NCBI RefSeq assembly: GCF_009821115.1
Contig: NZ_VYTY01000006.1
Coordinates: 186,001-250,000 of the forward strand
Reading direction: 5' to 3'
Length of the DNA stretch: 64,000 nucleotides
DNA from: Nitrincola alkalisediminis
GTDB taxonomy: Bacteria > Pseudomonadota > Gammaproteobacteria > Pseudomonadales > Balneatricaceae
In this document: positions 18,684-27,587 of the stretch, piece by piece
Layout: each line of letters begins with the position of its first letter
Numbering within the stretch: the first letter of the stretch is position 1
Made by a program: the position numbers and the translations under genes
The notes under the pieces: generated by a model
Told to the model about the DNA's origin: nothing
The model's input: the letters and a program-made list of their open reading frames with translations, nothing else
The model's database searches: none

Positions 18684-20462
18684 TTATTCGTTTATCAGAT
18701 TAAGTATGCGGGCGCGCATTTGCTCAATCGATAAACCACACGCCTCCAGTTGTTCTTCTCGCGTGGCATGTTCTATCCACTCATCCGGTATACCCAGGCA
18801 GACAAGTCGATTGCACATACGATGCGTGTGTAAGAACTCGCTGATGGCCGATCCGGCCCCTCCCGCTAGGCTGTGATCCTCTAAGGTGATGAGCGTTGGA
18901 TATTGACGGCAAATGTCAGTGAGCATGTCTGTATGTAAAGGTTTAACACAGCGCATATCGAAGATGGTGATGTTTAAGGCTTCGGCAACGGCTTGTGCTC
19001 TCGCCAACAGGGGACCAAAATTCAATAGGGCAATCGCTTCCGAGCCTTGGTAAGCAACATAGGGTGTTGGGTAGGCTGGTGTCTCGACAGCCTGCCCCCA
19101 TGTTTCGGGAGTGCCACGCGGGTAACGCACAGCCACTGGCCCTGATTGCTGATGGCTGAACTCTAAGGCTTGCACTAACTCTGCTTCATTTGCGGGAGTC
19201 AGTAACGTCATATTGGGAAGCGTGCGCATAAAGGCTAAGTCAAAATTGCCAGCATGTGTTGCACCGTCTTCACCCACCAACCCTGCACGGTCAACTGCAA
19301 ACACAACGTTGAGCTTTTGGATGGCCACATCATGTATGACTTGGTCATAGGCGCGTTGTAAAAACGTCGAGTAGATAGCGACGACAGGCTTCATACCTTT
19401 AATCGCTAATCCAGCCGCCAAGGTAACCGCATGTTGTTCAGCAATCGCAACATCAAAATAACGGTCAGGATACAACTCAGAAAAATGCACTAGGTCAGAG
19501 CCTTCGCGCATGGCGGGTGTGATAGCGACGATACGCGTATCCGTTGCTGCTTTTTCGCATAGCCAGTGCCCAAAAATATTGCAAAACTTGGGCGAGGGTG
19601 TTGGTTTTTTCGGCGGTGTTAAGGGGTCTATTTTACTAATCGCGTGAAAACCGACAGGGTCGGCTTCCGCTGGCGCATAGCCTTTGCCTTTGCGGGTAAT
19701 CACGTGAAGGAATTGTGGTCCTTTAGCCGCCAATACGCGATCCAGGTTGGCGATGAGATCCGGCAGATTGTGCCCATCAATAGGGCCTGTATATTCAAAC
19801 GCTAAGGCTTCAAACAGCGCGGCAGTTGTTTGACCATCAGTCTTATTTTTTAAATTATTGGCCAGATAGGTTGCGAGTCCACCTTCATTGCGTGAAATCG
19901 ACATGTCATTGTCGTTAAGAATGACGAGAAGGTCCGCTTGGGTATGAGCCGCATGGTTTAAAGCTTCAAACGCCATTCCTGCAGTCATGGCGCCGTCCCC
20001 AATCACCGCAACGGCTTTATGAGACAATCCTTTCAATCGGAATGCCAATGCAGCGCCAAGTGCAGCACTAATTGAGGTGCTGGAATGACCTGTCCCAAAC
20101 GCATCGTAGGGGCTTTCATCTGGCTTGGGAAAAGGCGCCAAGCCCTGTGCTTGCCGCATGCTGAGCATAGCGTCTTTGCGACCTGTCAAAATTTTATGGG
20201 GGTAGCACTGATGCCCCACATCCCAGACAAGAAAATCATCCGGCGTGTTTAAACAATGGTGAAGCGCTAGGGTTAACTCAACCACACCCAAGCCTGCCCC
20301 AAAGTGTCCCCCGGTTTGTGCAGTTGAGTAGAGCAGCCATAGACGCACTTCATCGGCAAGTTGTGTGAGCTGTTCGAGCGATAGGGTACGCAGTTTATCA
20401 GGCGTATCGATTAGATCGAGCAGCGGAGTATTGGGGCGAGTGAGTGGAAAGGTGTCTAACAT
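18684..20462 (-). CDS. dxs: 1-deoxy-D-xylulose-5-phosphate synthase
   Basis: DXS joins pyruvate and glyceraldehyde 3-phosphate, the entry step of the MEP isoprenoid pathway and a source of thiamine and pyridoxal precursors. The 592-residue protein is slightly shorter than the usual 620. The thiamine-diphosphate motif GDGAMTAGMAFEALNHA and the pyrimidine-domain motif DRAGLVGEDGATHAG are intact. Its ATG overlaps the ispA stop by one base (TAATG), so dxs is translationally coupled downstream of ispA. Confidence 0.96.
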   Translation of the reverse strand: MLDTFPLTRPNTPLLDLIDTPDKLRTLSLEQLTQLADEVRLWLLYSTAQTGGHFGAGLGVVELTLALHHCLNTPDDFLVWDVGHQCYPHKILTGRKDAMLSMRQAQGLAPFPKPDESPYDAFGTGHSSTSISAALGAALAFRLKGLSHKAVAVIGDGAMTAGMAFEALNHAAHTQADLLVILNDNDMSISRNEGGLATYLANNLKNKTDGQTTAALFEALAFEYTGPIDGHNLPDLIANLDRVLAAKGPQFLHVITRKGKGYAPAEADPVGFHAISKIDPLTPPKKPTPSPKFCNIFGHWLCEKAATDTRIVAITPAMREGSDLVHFSELYPDRYFDVAIAEQHAVTLAAGLAIKGMKPVVAIYSTFLQRAYDQVIHDVAIQKLNVVFAVDRAGLVGEDGATHAGNFDLAFMRTLPNMTLLTPANEAELVQALEFSHQQSGPVAVRYPRGTPETWGQAVETPAYPTPYVAYQGSEAIALLNFGPLLARAQAVAEALNITIFDMRCVKPLHTDMLTDICRQYPTLITLEDHSLAGGAGSAISEFLHTHRMCNRLVCLGIPDEWIEHATREEQLEACGLSIEQMRARILNLINE

Positions 20463-21349
20463 TAATGATCACGCTCAACAATATAGTCAGCGAGTGCCAA
20501 TAAGGCAGACGAACTGGAACCATAGGAGTGCAGGCATGTGTGGGCTTGTGCTTGCAAGCTGAGAAGTTTGTCCTTGGCACCTTGAAGGCCTAGTAAGGCT
20601 GGGTAGGTGGGCTTATTGCGTGCGAGATCTGAGCCTGAGGGTTTGCCAAGCGTTAGTGTGTCGCCCTCGATATCGAGCAGGTCATCTTTCACTTGAAAGG
20701 CGAGTCCAATAATACGACCAAACCTAGACAAGTCCTGCAGCACCTGTTGATCTTGGCAGTCGGCTGCTTGCGCACCCAATGTCAGGCTTGCAGAAATCAG
20801 CGCCCCTGTTTTATGACAATGCATGGCTTCGAGTTGATCCAGTGTCAGAGGGTGATCCTCGTGGGCTAAATCAAATGCTTGCCCGGCCACCATCCCTCTG
20901 TGGCCTGCCGCAACGGCAAGTGTCTGAATCATTTTGAGCTGAGACTCAGGTGTGTAGAGCGGTGAGGGCCGACTGAGTACTTCAAAGGCCAGCGTCAGTA
21001 ACGCATCACCTGCTAAAATGGCATTGGCTTCACCAAACTCTATATGACAGGTGGGTTTGCCACGGCGAAGTTCATCATTGTCCATGGCGGGTAAATCGTC
21101 ATGAATCAGCGAGTAGGTGTGAATCATTTCAATGGCCGCAGCCGGTGCCAGAGCCTTCTCGTCATCAGCGCCACAAAATGCATTGGCAAGGAATACCAAC
21201 GCTGGGCGTATGCGTTTTCCGCCCTGTAACAGAGAGTAACGCATAGCATTTTGTAAGTAGGGGTAGAGTTCTACTTGCGCCGGAATTTGAGCATTAAGGT
21301 GTTCTTCTGTTAAAGCAGTGTAGTGCTTTAGCTGCGCCGATAAATCCAC
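20462..21349 (-). CDS. ispA: Farnesyl diphosphate synthase
   Basis: A class I prenyltransferase making geranyl and farnesyl diphosphate. The 295-residue protein has the first aspartate-rich motif DDLPAMDND (short-chain type, two residues inserted) and the second DDLLDIEGD, plus GGKRIRPAL. It forms the operon xseB-ispA-dxs on the minus strand, with a 2-base gap to xseB. Confidence 0.96.
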   Translation of the reverse strand: MDLSAQLKHYTALTEEHLNAQIPAQVELYPYLQNAMRYSLLQGGKRIRPALVFLANAFCGADDEKALAPAAAIEMIHTYSLIHDDLPAMDNDELRRGKPTCHIEFGEANAILAGDALLTLAFEVLSRPSPLYTPESQLKMIQTLAVAAGHRGMVAGQAFDLAHEDHPLTLDQLEAMHCHKTGALISASLTLGAQAADCQDQQVLQDLSRFGRIIGLAFQVKDDLLDIEGDTLTLGKPSGSDLARNKPTYPALLGLQGAKDKLLSLQAQAHTCLHSYGSSSSALLALADYIVERDH

Positions 21350-21351
21350 GA

Positions 21352-21591
21352 TTATTGTGCCTCGTCTTTGAAGGGGTACGCCACGGCTTCGCCATTTTCT
21401 TCAATTAACACATTCACACGTTGCTCAGCCTTTTCGAGTTGCATTTGGCACTCACGTGTTAATGAAATGCCTTCCTCGAAGGTTTTTAATGCTTCTTCAA
21501 TGGGAAGATCGCCTTGTTCCATTTTTTCGACGAGGGCCTCAAGGCGGGCGATCGACTGTTCAAAACTGATGGGGTTGCTTTCGGTCGTCAT
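21352..21591 (-). CDS. xseB: Exodeoxyribonuclease VII small subunit
   Basis: XseB is the small helical subunit that assembles with XseA into exonuclease VII. The 79-residue protein has the family pattern FEQSIARLEALVEKMEQGDLPIEEALKTFEEG. It is the first gene of the xseB-ispA-dxs operon and diverges from pomA. It reads as two helices forming a hairpin. Confidence 0.95.
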   Translation of the reverse strand: MTTESNPISFEQSIARLEALVEKMEQGDLPIEEALKTFEEGISLTRECQMQLEKAEQRVNVLIEENGEAVAYPFKDEAQ

Positions 21592-21702
21592 CTATCAGGA
21601 TCCTCTTTGACTTCAGTCTAGCAAATTACGAAACCTTAAACGCGCGGTCAATGAAATCATCTATTTTGGTGTTTCATTAATCGATGAACAAGGGTATAAA
21701 TC

Positions 21703-21711
21703 TGCTATTAT
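21703..21711 (+). promoter_or_regulatory. pomA: Candidate extended -10 promoter of pomA
   Basis: TGCTATTAT matches an extended -10 element (TGn plus TATTAT) 52 bases upstream of the pomA GTG; no convincing -35 is seen. A flagellar sigma-28 consensus was looked for and not found. Confidence 0.35.
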
Positions 21712-21763
21712 AGACCGAATTCGAATAGGGTTTTGGGAAGTTTCGCTTGTTGAGGGGTATTCA

Positions 21764-22534
21764 GTGGATATAGCTACGCTCGTAGGGTTGATAGGCAGCT
21801 TCGCAATTATTATCTCAGCGATGGTAATGGGCGGCGATATTGGGATTTTCGTTAACCCGCCTTCCTTGTTAATCGTAATGGGCGGAACTATTTTTGTCGT
21901 GCTCATGAAGTTTACACTTGGGCAATTCTTAGCGGCAGGGAAAGTGGCTGCGAAAGCCTTCATGTTCAAATCCGTCAGTCCAGAAAGCATTATTGCCGAA
22001 ACCGTTGAAATGGCGGACGCCGCTCGGAAAGGCGGGTTGCTATCGCTGGAGGATAAGAAAGTCTCCAGTGACTTTATGCAGCGCGGTATACAGTTATTGG
22101 TAGACGGCCATGATCCTGATGTTGTGAAATCCTTGCTGAACAAAGAGGCTCGCTTGACGTATGATCGTCATGATTTTGGAGCCAAGATCTTCTCTGCAAT
22201 GGGAGATGTAGGGCCAGCGATGGGCATGATCGGGACGCTAGTGGGCTTGGTGCAAATGTTGTCCAACATGAGCGATCCAAAAGCAATCGGCCCGGCGATG
22301 GCGGTGGCGTTGTTAACCACCCTGTATGGAGCGATGCTCGCGAATATGTTTGCGATTCCTGTTGCGGATAAATTGAATTTACGTCGTAACGAAGAAGCAC
22401 TAAACAATGCGCTCATTATCGATGGGTTGTTGGCAATTCAAGCCGGTCAAAACCCGCGTGTTATTGAGCAAATGTTACGAAATTACTTACCTGAGAAAAA
22501 ACGGGCGAGTAAAGCAGCAGGGAACGAGGGTTAG
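21764..22534 (+). CDS. pomA: Sodium-type flagellar stator protein PomA (MotA family)
   Basis: PomA and PomB form the ion-driven stator that turns the flagellum. The 256-residue protein has four membrane segments (about 4-22, 30-48, 150-168, 182-202) and a cytoplasmic loop between the second and third. Near-identical runs to Vibrio PomA (IFVVLMKFT, FMFK, EMADAARKGG, GMIGTLVGLV, DPKAIGPAMAVALLTTLYGA) favour a sodium-driven motor, though the ion is inferred. The start is a GTG with GAGGGG about 7 bases upstream. Its position beside xseB matches Vibrio and Pseudomonas relatives. Confidence 0.93.
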   Translation: MDIATLVGLIGSFAIIISAMVMGGDIGIFVNPPSLLIVMGGTIFVVLMKFTLGQFLAAGKVAAKAFMFKSVSPESIIAETVEMADAARKGGLLSLEDKKVSSDFMQRGIQLLVDGHDPDVVKSLLNKEARLTYDRHDFGAKIFSAMGDVGPAMGMIGTLVGLVQMLSNMSDPKAIGPAMAVALLTTLYGAMLANMFAIPVADKLNLRRNEEALNNALIIDGLLAIQAGQNPRVIEQMLRNYLPEKKRASKAAGNEG

Positions 22535-22539
22535 TTAGG

Positions 22540-23469
22540 ATGAGTGCAGAAGAAGAATGCAACTGTCCTCCTTGTAAACCGGGGTTGCCAGCATGGTTGG
22601 CAACTTTCGGTGACTTAATGTCGTTGCTCATGTGTTTTTTCGTGTTGCTGCTGTCGTTTTCGGAAATGGACGTTCTGAGATTTAAACAACTGGCGGGCTC
22701 GATGCGAGAGGCATTTGGTGTTCAAGCACAGATTAAGGTGGAAGATATTCCGAAAGGGACGTCAATCATTGCCAGAGAGTTTAGCCCAGGCCGTCCTGAG
22801 CCAACGCCTTTAAATGAAGTCAGACAAATGACCACCAATGTTGAGTTGCATACGCTGGATGTGCGCTCACAAGTCGGTGAGTCTGTATTGGAAGAACGGC
22901 AAGCTGAGTCGGAAGAGGAGCAGCGCCAACAGCAAGAAGAGCAAGCTCAACAAGACGCAATGAAGTTCGCTATGGCACTGTCAGCTGAAATTGGCGAAGG
23001 GTCAATTGAGGTTGAAACGGATGGTACGCGTATTATTATTCGTGTACGGGAGCGAGGTTCATTTTTGCAAGGGTCTGCTCGGATACAGGATGATTATATT
23101 CCAGTGCTAGAGAGAATTCGTGATGTACTGATAACGGTGCCAGGGCGGGTTACAGTACAAGGACATACGGACAGTACGCCATATGTTGGTCGACAGTTTG
23201 AATCAAATTGGGATTTGTCAGCGGCGAGAGCTTTAGCCGTTGCCCATGAGTTGTTTTCTGATCCTCGTACCAATGAAGCGAGGTTTACCGTCTCTGGGTA
23301 TGCGTTCAGTCGTCCCCTAGTTCCGAATGATACCGAGGCGAATCGGGCACGTAACCGTCGCGTAGAGATCATTATTGAAAAGAGCGAATTGTTAGAGCAA
23401 ATGCCGATTCGCACCAACCCACCCAGTATCAGTGAGCCAGAGCGGCTGATGCCAAACGAGATTTTTTAG
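22540..23469 (+). CDS. pomB: Sodium-type flagellar stator protein PomB (MotB family)
   Basis: PomB anchors the stator to peptidoglycan. The 309-residue protein has one membrane segment at about 20-40 containing the ion-binding Asp (D25 in TFGDLMSLL). A Glu/Gln-rich linker spans about 120-145, and an OmpA-like peptidoglycan-binding domain lies at about 150-290 (VQGHTDSTPY; NRRVEI). It starts 5 bases after pomA. Confidence 0.94.
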   Translation: MSAEEECNCPPCKPGLPAWLATFGDLMSLLMCFFVLLLSFSEMDVLRFKQLAGSMREAFGVQAQIKVEDIPKGTSIIAREFSPGRPEPTPLNEVRQMTTNVELHTLDVRSQVGESVLEERQAESEEEQRQQQEEQAQQDAMKFAMALSAEIGEGSIEVETDGTRIIIRVRERGSFLQGSARIQDDYIPVLERIRDVLITVPGRVTVQGHTDSTPYVGRQFESNWDLSAARALAVAHELFSDPRTNEARFTVSGYAFSRPLVPNDTEANRARNRRVEIIIEKSELLEQMPIRTNPPSISEPERLMPNEIF

Positions 23470-23505
23470 CCGTCAGGTTGCTGTGTAAGCAGTGAGCCAT
23501 GCTTC

Positions 23506-23540
23506 GTGCTTTCTCGTACTGAATAAAAAGGAGAAAGCAC
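23506..23540 (+). promoter_or_regulatory. Hairpin masking the ribosome binding site of the ADCK gene
   Basis: A perfect 10-bp inverted repeat, GTGCTTTCTC (23506-23515) and GAGAAAGCAC (23531-23540), encloses a 15-base AT-rich loop. The right arm contains most of the AGGAGA Shine-Dalgarno (23529-23534) and ends one base before the ATG at 23542. Folded mRNA would hide the start site, which fits translational control; it could also end pomAB transcripts, but no U-run follows. Confidence 0.6.
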
Positions 23541-23541
23541 T

Positions 23542-24864
23542 ATGCAACCCAAAACCAAAGCCGTGCCCTCAGGGCGTTTATCCAGAATCATGCACTTAGG
23601 CAGTCTCGTGACGCGAGTCGCGGGAGGGGTTGTTGCAGAAAGTGTTCGACAATACAGCAGTGGTCATCGACCAAGTCCGAAAGATGTGTTGCTGACGCCC
23701 GCAAATCTGAAACGCGTGGCCGAAAAGCTAGCACATTTGCGTGGTGCAGCGATGAAGGTTGGACAGCTCTTGTCAATGGATGCAGGTGATCTTTTGCCAG
23801 CGGAACTGTCGGAGCTTTTATCCCAATTGCGCGCTTCAGCGACGCCGATGCCGATGTTGCAGTTAGCTGAGGTCCTTGAGCAAAGTTTTGGCAATGACTG
23901 GCAGGCTTCGTTTCAGCAGTTTGGTTTTACCCCGATTGCCGCGGCTTCAATTGGCCAAGTGCATCGCGCTGTTCTGTTAAATGGTCAAGTTGTCGCTTTA
24001 AAAATCCAGTATCCCGGTGTTGCAAAGAGTATTGACTCCGACGTTGATAATGTCGTGTCCTTACTTAAACTGTCTCGATTACTGCCTGCGGGGTTGGATT
24101 TGACGGAGTTGATTGAAGAGGCCAAAGTGCAACTTCATGCCGAGGCTGATTACCAGCAAGAAGCCTCGCACTTACGCTATTACCGAGATTCTCTGGTGGG
24201 GAATCCACAGATACGCGTACCAGAGTATATTCCTGAACTCAGTACTCAGCATGTTTTAGCGATGAGTTATGAACAGGGGGAGCCGTTAGAGAGCGTCGAA
24301 ACTCTATCGCACGGCATCCGCCAACAGGTTGCCGAAGCCCTACTGTCCTTATTCTTTCAAGAGCTATTTGAGTTTCGAAGAGTTCAAACAGATCCTAATT
24401 TTGCTAATTACCTCTACGATGCATCCACATCACAATTAGTGTTATTGGACTTTGGCGCAACACGCGTCTACTCTAAAACCATCTGTGATGCATACCGAGC
24501 GCTGTTTACAGCAGGTGTGCAGGGCGATTCGCAGTTGATGGAGCAGGCGGCTCGCCAGATTGGGTATTTCAGTGAGTCCGTCAATGAAGGGCAAGTGGCG
24601 TCAGTGATGCGTTTGTTTAGCTTAGCGTTGGAGCCCTTGAAAGCTGATCATGCCTATGATTTTTCCAGCACAGATTTAGCGCGACGATTGCGTGATCAGG
24701 GGATGGAACTCAGTTTTGGGCAAGGCTACTGGCACTCACCACCGGTAGATGCTTTATTTCTTCATCGTAAATTAGCAGGGTTGTATCTATTGTTTGCTCG
24801 GCTTAAAGTGAAGATCAATTGCCAAGGTGTACTAAGACCTTGGTTGACTCACGACGAACAATAG
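23542..24864 (+). CDS. ABC1/ADCK (COQ8/UbiB-type) atypical kinase-like protein
   Basis: A 440-residue member of the ancient atypical kinase family that includes UbiB and COQ8, which support ubiquinone biosynthesis. The family KxGQ motif is at 72-75 (KVGQ), the Ala-rich nucleotide loop AAAS at 133-136, the ATP lysine at K154 and the DFG metal motif at 303-305. The catalytic loop reads QTDPNFANY (282-290), with D284 and N289 conserved. No C-terminal membrane helices typical of UbiB are seen. It is followed by a thioesterase gene after 9 bases; the substrate is unknown. Confidence 0.85.
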   Translation: MQPKTKAVPSGRLSRIMHLGSLVTRVAGGVVAESVRQYSSGHRPSPKDVLLTPANLKRVAEKLAHLRGAAMKVGQLLSMDAGDLLPAELSELLSQLRASATPMPMLQLAEVLEQSFGNDWQASFQQFGFTPIAAASIGQVHRAVLLNGQVVALKIQYPGVAKSIDSDVDNVVSLLKLSRLLPAGLDLTELIEEAKVQLHAEADYQQEASHLRYYRDSLVGNPQIRVPEYIPELSTQHVLAMSYEQGEPLESVETLSHGIRQQVAEALLSLFFQELFEFRRVQTDPNFANYLYDASTSQLVLLDFGATRVYSKTICDAYRALFTAGVQGDSQLMEQAARQIGYFSESVNEGQVASVMRLFSLALEPLKADHAYDFSSTDLARRLRDQGMELSFGQGYWHSPPVDALFLHRKLAGLYLLFARLKVKINCQGVLRPWLTHDEQ

Positions 24865-24873
24865 GATGCAAAT

Positions 24874-25266
24874 ATGTTTAGTTTCACGATTACGCCTGCG
24901 TTTTACGACACTGATGCCTTAGGCCATATCAACAACACACGTGTTCCGCAATGGTTTGAGGTGGCCCGTAATGATGTGTTTAAGTTGTTTACGCCAGACT
25001 TAAACCCAAAGACTTGGGAGTTGATCTTAGCACGCATTGAAGTCGACTTTGTGGGTGAGCTGTTTTTGAACAGTCCGGTAGAGATTAAAACCTATATCAG
25101 TCGCATTGGTAATTCGTCTTTTAGTGTGTATCAGGAAGCATGGCAAGATGGAAAACTTGGGTCTAAGGGCGAAGCTGCGTTGGTTCGCTATAATTTTAAT
25201 GAGGGCAAGTCGATGCCGCTGACGTCGGAGCAGCGCGCGGCGCTAGAAGCACACCTTAAGGGATAG
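24874..25266 (+). CDS. Hotdog-fold acyl-CoA thioesterase (4HBT/YbgC-like)
   Basis: A 130-residue single hotdog domain. The active-site region FYDTDALGHINN at about 10-21 matches the 4-hydroxybenzoyl-CoA thioesterase pattern (D14, H18, N20), and VEIKTYISRIGNSSFSVYQE forms the central strands. It should hydrolyse a CoA or carrier-protein thioester in the cytoplasm; the substrate cannot be told. It lies between the ADCK gene (9-base gap) and the histidine kinase (13-base gap), so all three are likely co-transcribed. Confidence 0.85.
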   Translation: MFSFTITPAFYDTDALGHINNTRVPQWFEVARNDVFKLFTPDLNPKTWELILARIEVDFVGELFLNSPVEIKTYISRIGNSSFSVYQEAWQDGKLGSKGEAALVRYNFNEGKSMPLTSEQRAALEAHLKG

Positions 25267-25279
25267 AGAAAGGAGATCA

Positions 25280-27154
25280 ATGAATATCCCCATAATAAAT
25301 GAGATCCCAGGGCGCATCTTGGCGCCCGTCCTCTTAGCTGTGGTGGCCATATTAGGCGTTTTTTATAATCATGAGCAAAAAATGGACGGTTTGGAGCGCT
25401 TAGTACTGGCCTCCGAACAGGATACGCTTAGGGATTATCTGACCTTGCAAAAACGACCGCTGAATGATTTGCATAATCAAGCACGATTTGATGAGCAACA
25501 GCTGCAATTCTCTATTTCATCCACGCGAGCACTGACTCGGTACAGTTTTATATTGGATCAAGATTTCAATCTTGTCATGAGTCTATCTGAGTTTGAACCC
25601 GGTAGATCGTTTGACTCAACGCTTCTCGACAACGATGCTTTGCTGATGAGTACGGTCAGCCACCTTTTGTTAAACGCATCTTCAGAGATTGAGGTGGAAC
25701 GAGCCTCAAACACTCTTACACTCATCGGATACCTCGCTCTAGAGTACGGACATTTAATTGTGGTACGCGATCTCTCGCCGCAGATGGCCTACTATCGCAC
25801 ACAAGTATTGAGAATGACCTTTAAAGACGGTGTCACATTTTTATTGGCGGCCATGTTGCTGGCCATTGCCATGTATGTTGTCTGGTTTCGGCGCAGCAAA
25901 GCGGTATTGCAGACCTTGACCCAGATCGGGCGAGGTAACCTATCAGCGCGCTGTCACATCTCAGGTCGAAATGAAATGTCAGAAATTGCCCAAGCGATTA
26001 ACCGGATGGCCGATCATCTGTCGTTAGCGCTTGACCGTGAAAAACACTTAGTGGGCCTCATCAATCGCTCACCGATTGTTGTGTTTGAATGGAAGAATTT
26101 GCCCGGCTGGCCTGTCAATTTCGTCAGTGAAAGTGTGAATAGCTGGGGGTATTCGGTTGAAGATTTTATCCAAGGTAAAATACATTTCTTTGATCTGATT
26201 CATCCCGATGATCAAGCACGAATATTAGCCGAGGTTACCCATTATTTAGCCAATGGCCCCGATGATTATCGTCAGGAGTATCGCATTCTATGCGCTAATC
26301 AAGAGGAGCTATGGGTTGATGATCGGACCTGGTTGGTTCGGGATGAATTGGGGCACGTCGCCATCATCTATGGAGTGGTTGTCGATGTGACGGAGCTTAA
26401 ACGGTCTGAGCTGCAAATACGTGAATTAAATGATGTGTTGGAACAGCGAGTTGAAGAGCGAACAAACGCGCTTGAGGCTGCCAATCAGGAGCTGGAAGCC
26501 TTTACCTACAGTGTTTCGCATGATCTTAAGGCGCCCTTGAGGGGTATTGATGGATACAGCCAGTTATTAATGGAGGCTTACCGAAACCAATTGGATGAAG
26601 AAGGTGAAACCTTTCTACGCAACATCAGGGATGGTGTAGGGCAGATGCATCAACTCATAGAAGATTTATTATCCTACTCGCGTATTGAGCGTAAGACACT
26701 CCAAGCACAAGCGTTTGATGTCAGTCTATTTGTTAAAGAGTTGGTTGAGCATTCCTTAAAGACCGACCCTCACCCTCAGGCCAAAATTACAATCGACCTA
26801 CCTTCCTGTCAGCTTGAGTTGGATCCAGATGGCTTTGCGCTAGTGATACGGAATATCTTGACGAATGCGCTTAAGTTTTCGATCAATAGGCAGCCGCCCA
26901 TTGTTGAAATTCGTGGACGAGTAACAGATACTCGATTTGTGCTTGAAGTTAAGGACAATGGGGTCGGGTTTGATATGAAATATCATGATCGTATTTTTCA
27001 GATATTTCAACGCCTTCACCGACGTGAGGATTTTCCAGGGACAGGTGTTGGATTGGCTCTGGTTAAAAAAGCTATGCAGCGGATGGGCGGTGAGGTCAGA
27101 GCCGAAAGTGAGCTAGGCAAGGGTGCACTATTTATTTTGGAGTTTGATCTATGA
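25280..27154 (+). CDS. Membrane-bound PAS sensor histidine kinase
   Basis: A 624-residue sensor kinase. Membrane segments at about 12-29 and 184-203 flank a periplasmic sensor region of about 155 residues with no recognised domain. They are followed by HAMP (204-255), PAS (258-375), a coiled coil (375-405), HisKA with phospho-accepting H414 (SVSHDLKAPLRG) and HATPase (about 515-624; N-box NILTNALKF, G-boxes DNGVGFD and GTGVGLAL). The dimerisation domain is of the type seen in phytochrome-like kinases. GAAAGGAG precedes the ATG. Its end overlaps the response regulator start by four bases (ATGA), which makes them an obvious pair. The stimulus is unknown. Confidence 0.92.
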   Translation: MNIPIINEIPGRILAPVLLAVVAILGVFYNHEQKMDGLERLVLASEQDTLRDYLTLQKRPLNDLHNQARFDEQQLQFSISSTRALTRYSFILDQDFNLVMSLSEFEPGRSFDSTLLDNDALLMSTVSHLLLNASSEIEVERASNTLTLIGYLALEYGHLIVVRDLSPQMAYYRTQVLRMTFKDGVTFLLAAMLLAIAMYVVWFRRSKAVLQTLTQIGRGNLSARCHISGRNEMSEIAQAINRMADHLSLALDREKHLVGLINRSPIVVFEWKNLPGWPVNFVSESVNSWGYSVEDFIQGKIHFFDLIHPDDQARILAEVTHYLANGPDDYRQEYRILCANQEELWVDDRTWLVRDELGHVAIIYGVVVDVTELKRSELQIRELNDVLEQRVEERTNALEAANQELEAFTYSVSHDLKAPLRGIDGYSQLLMEAYRNQLDEEGETFLRNIRDGVGQMHQLIEDLLSYSRIERKTLQAQAFDVSLFVKELVEHSLKTDPHPQAKITIDLPSCQLELDPDGFALVIRNILTNALKFSINRQPPIVEIRGRVTDTRFVLEVKDNGVGFDMKYHDRIFQIFQRLHRREDFPGTGVGLALVKKAMQRMGGEVRAESELGKGALFILEFDL

Positions 27155-27585
27155 CGCAGGCGTATCTTCAGCAACCGATCTTATTGGTAGAGGACAATCC
27201 CGTTGATTTGGATTTGACCTTACGTGCCTTTAAGCGCAAACATTTTTTGAATCCAATCGAAGTGGCGCGTGACGGTGAAGAAGCATTAGCGTACATAGAA
27301 CGCTGGGATGCGGGTGAGCGTACCCCTTTAGTTATCCTGCTGGATTTAAAACTGCCGAAGGTGAATGGGTTAGAGGTGCTTAAAGAACTCAAGCAACACC
27401 CCGTCTACAAAACCATACCGGTTGTTATTTTGACCTCTTCATCTGAAGGTGTGGATATGAAGACTGCTTACTCGTTGGGTGTCAATTCCTATATCGTGAA
27501 GCCAGTTGACTTTGCGAAGTTTATTGATGTTGCTGAACAGATAGAACTTTATTGGTGTGCGCTTAACCACCCAGAGACTCGATAA
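27151..27585 (+). CDS. Single-domain response regulator (Rcp1-like)
   Basis: A 144-residue receiver with no output domain. It has the acidic pair E14-D15, the phospho-accepting D65 (ILLDLKLPK), the Thr/Ser switch in VVILTSSS and the conserved Lys in YIVKPVDF. This Rcp1-like subtype commonly pairs with phytochrome-type kinases. It overlaps the kinase gene by four bases and precedes the GGDEF/EAL gene by two, so it probably relays phosphate between them, or to other proteins; that is inferred. Confidence 0.92.
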   Translation: MTQAYLQQPILLVEDNPVDLDLTLRAFKRKHFLNPIEVARDGEEALAYIERWDAGERTPLVILLDLKLPKVNGLEVLKELKQHPVYKTIPVVILTSSSEGVDMKTAYSLGVNSYIVKPVDFAKFIDVAEQIELYWCALNHPETR

Positions 27586-27587
27586 GT

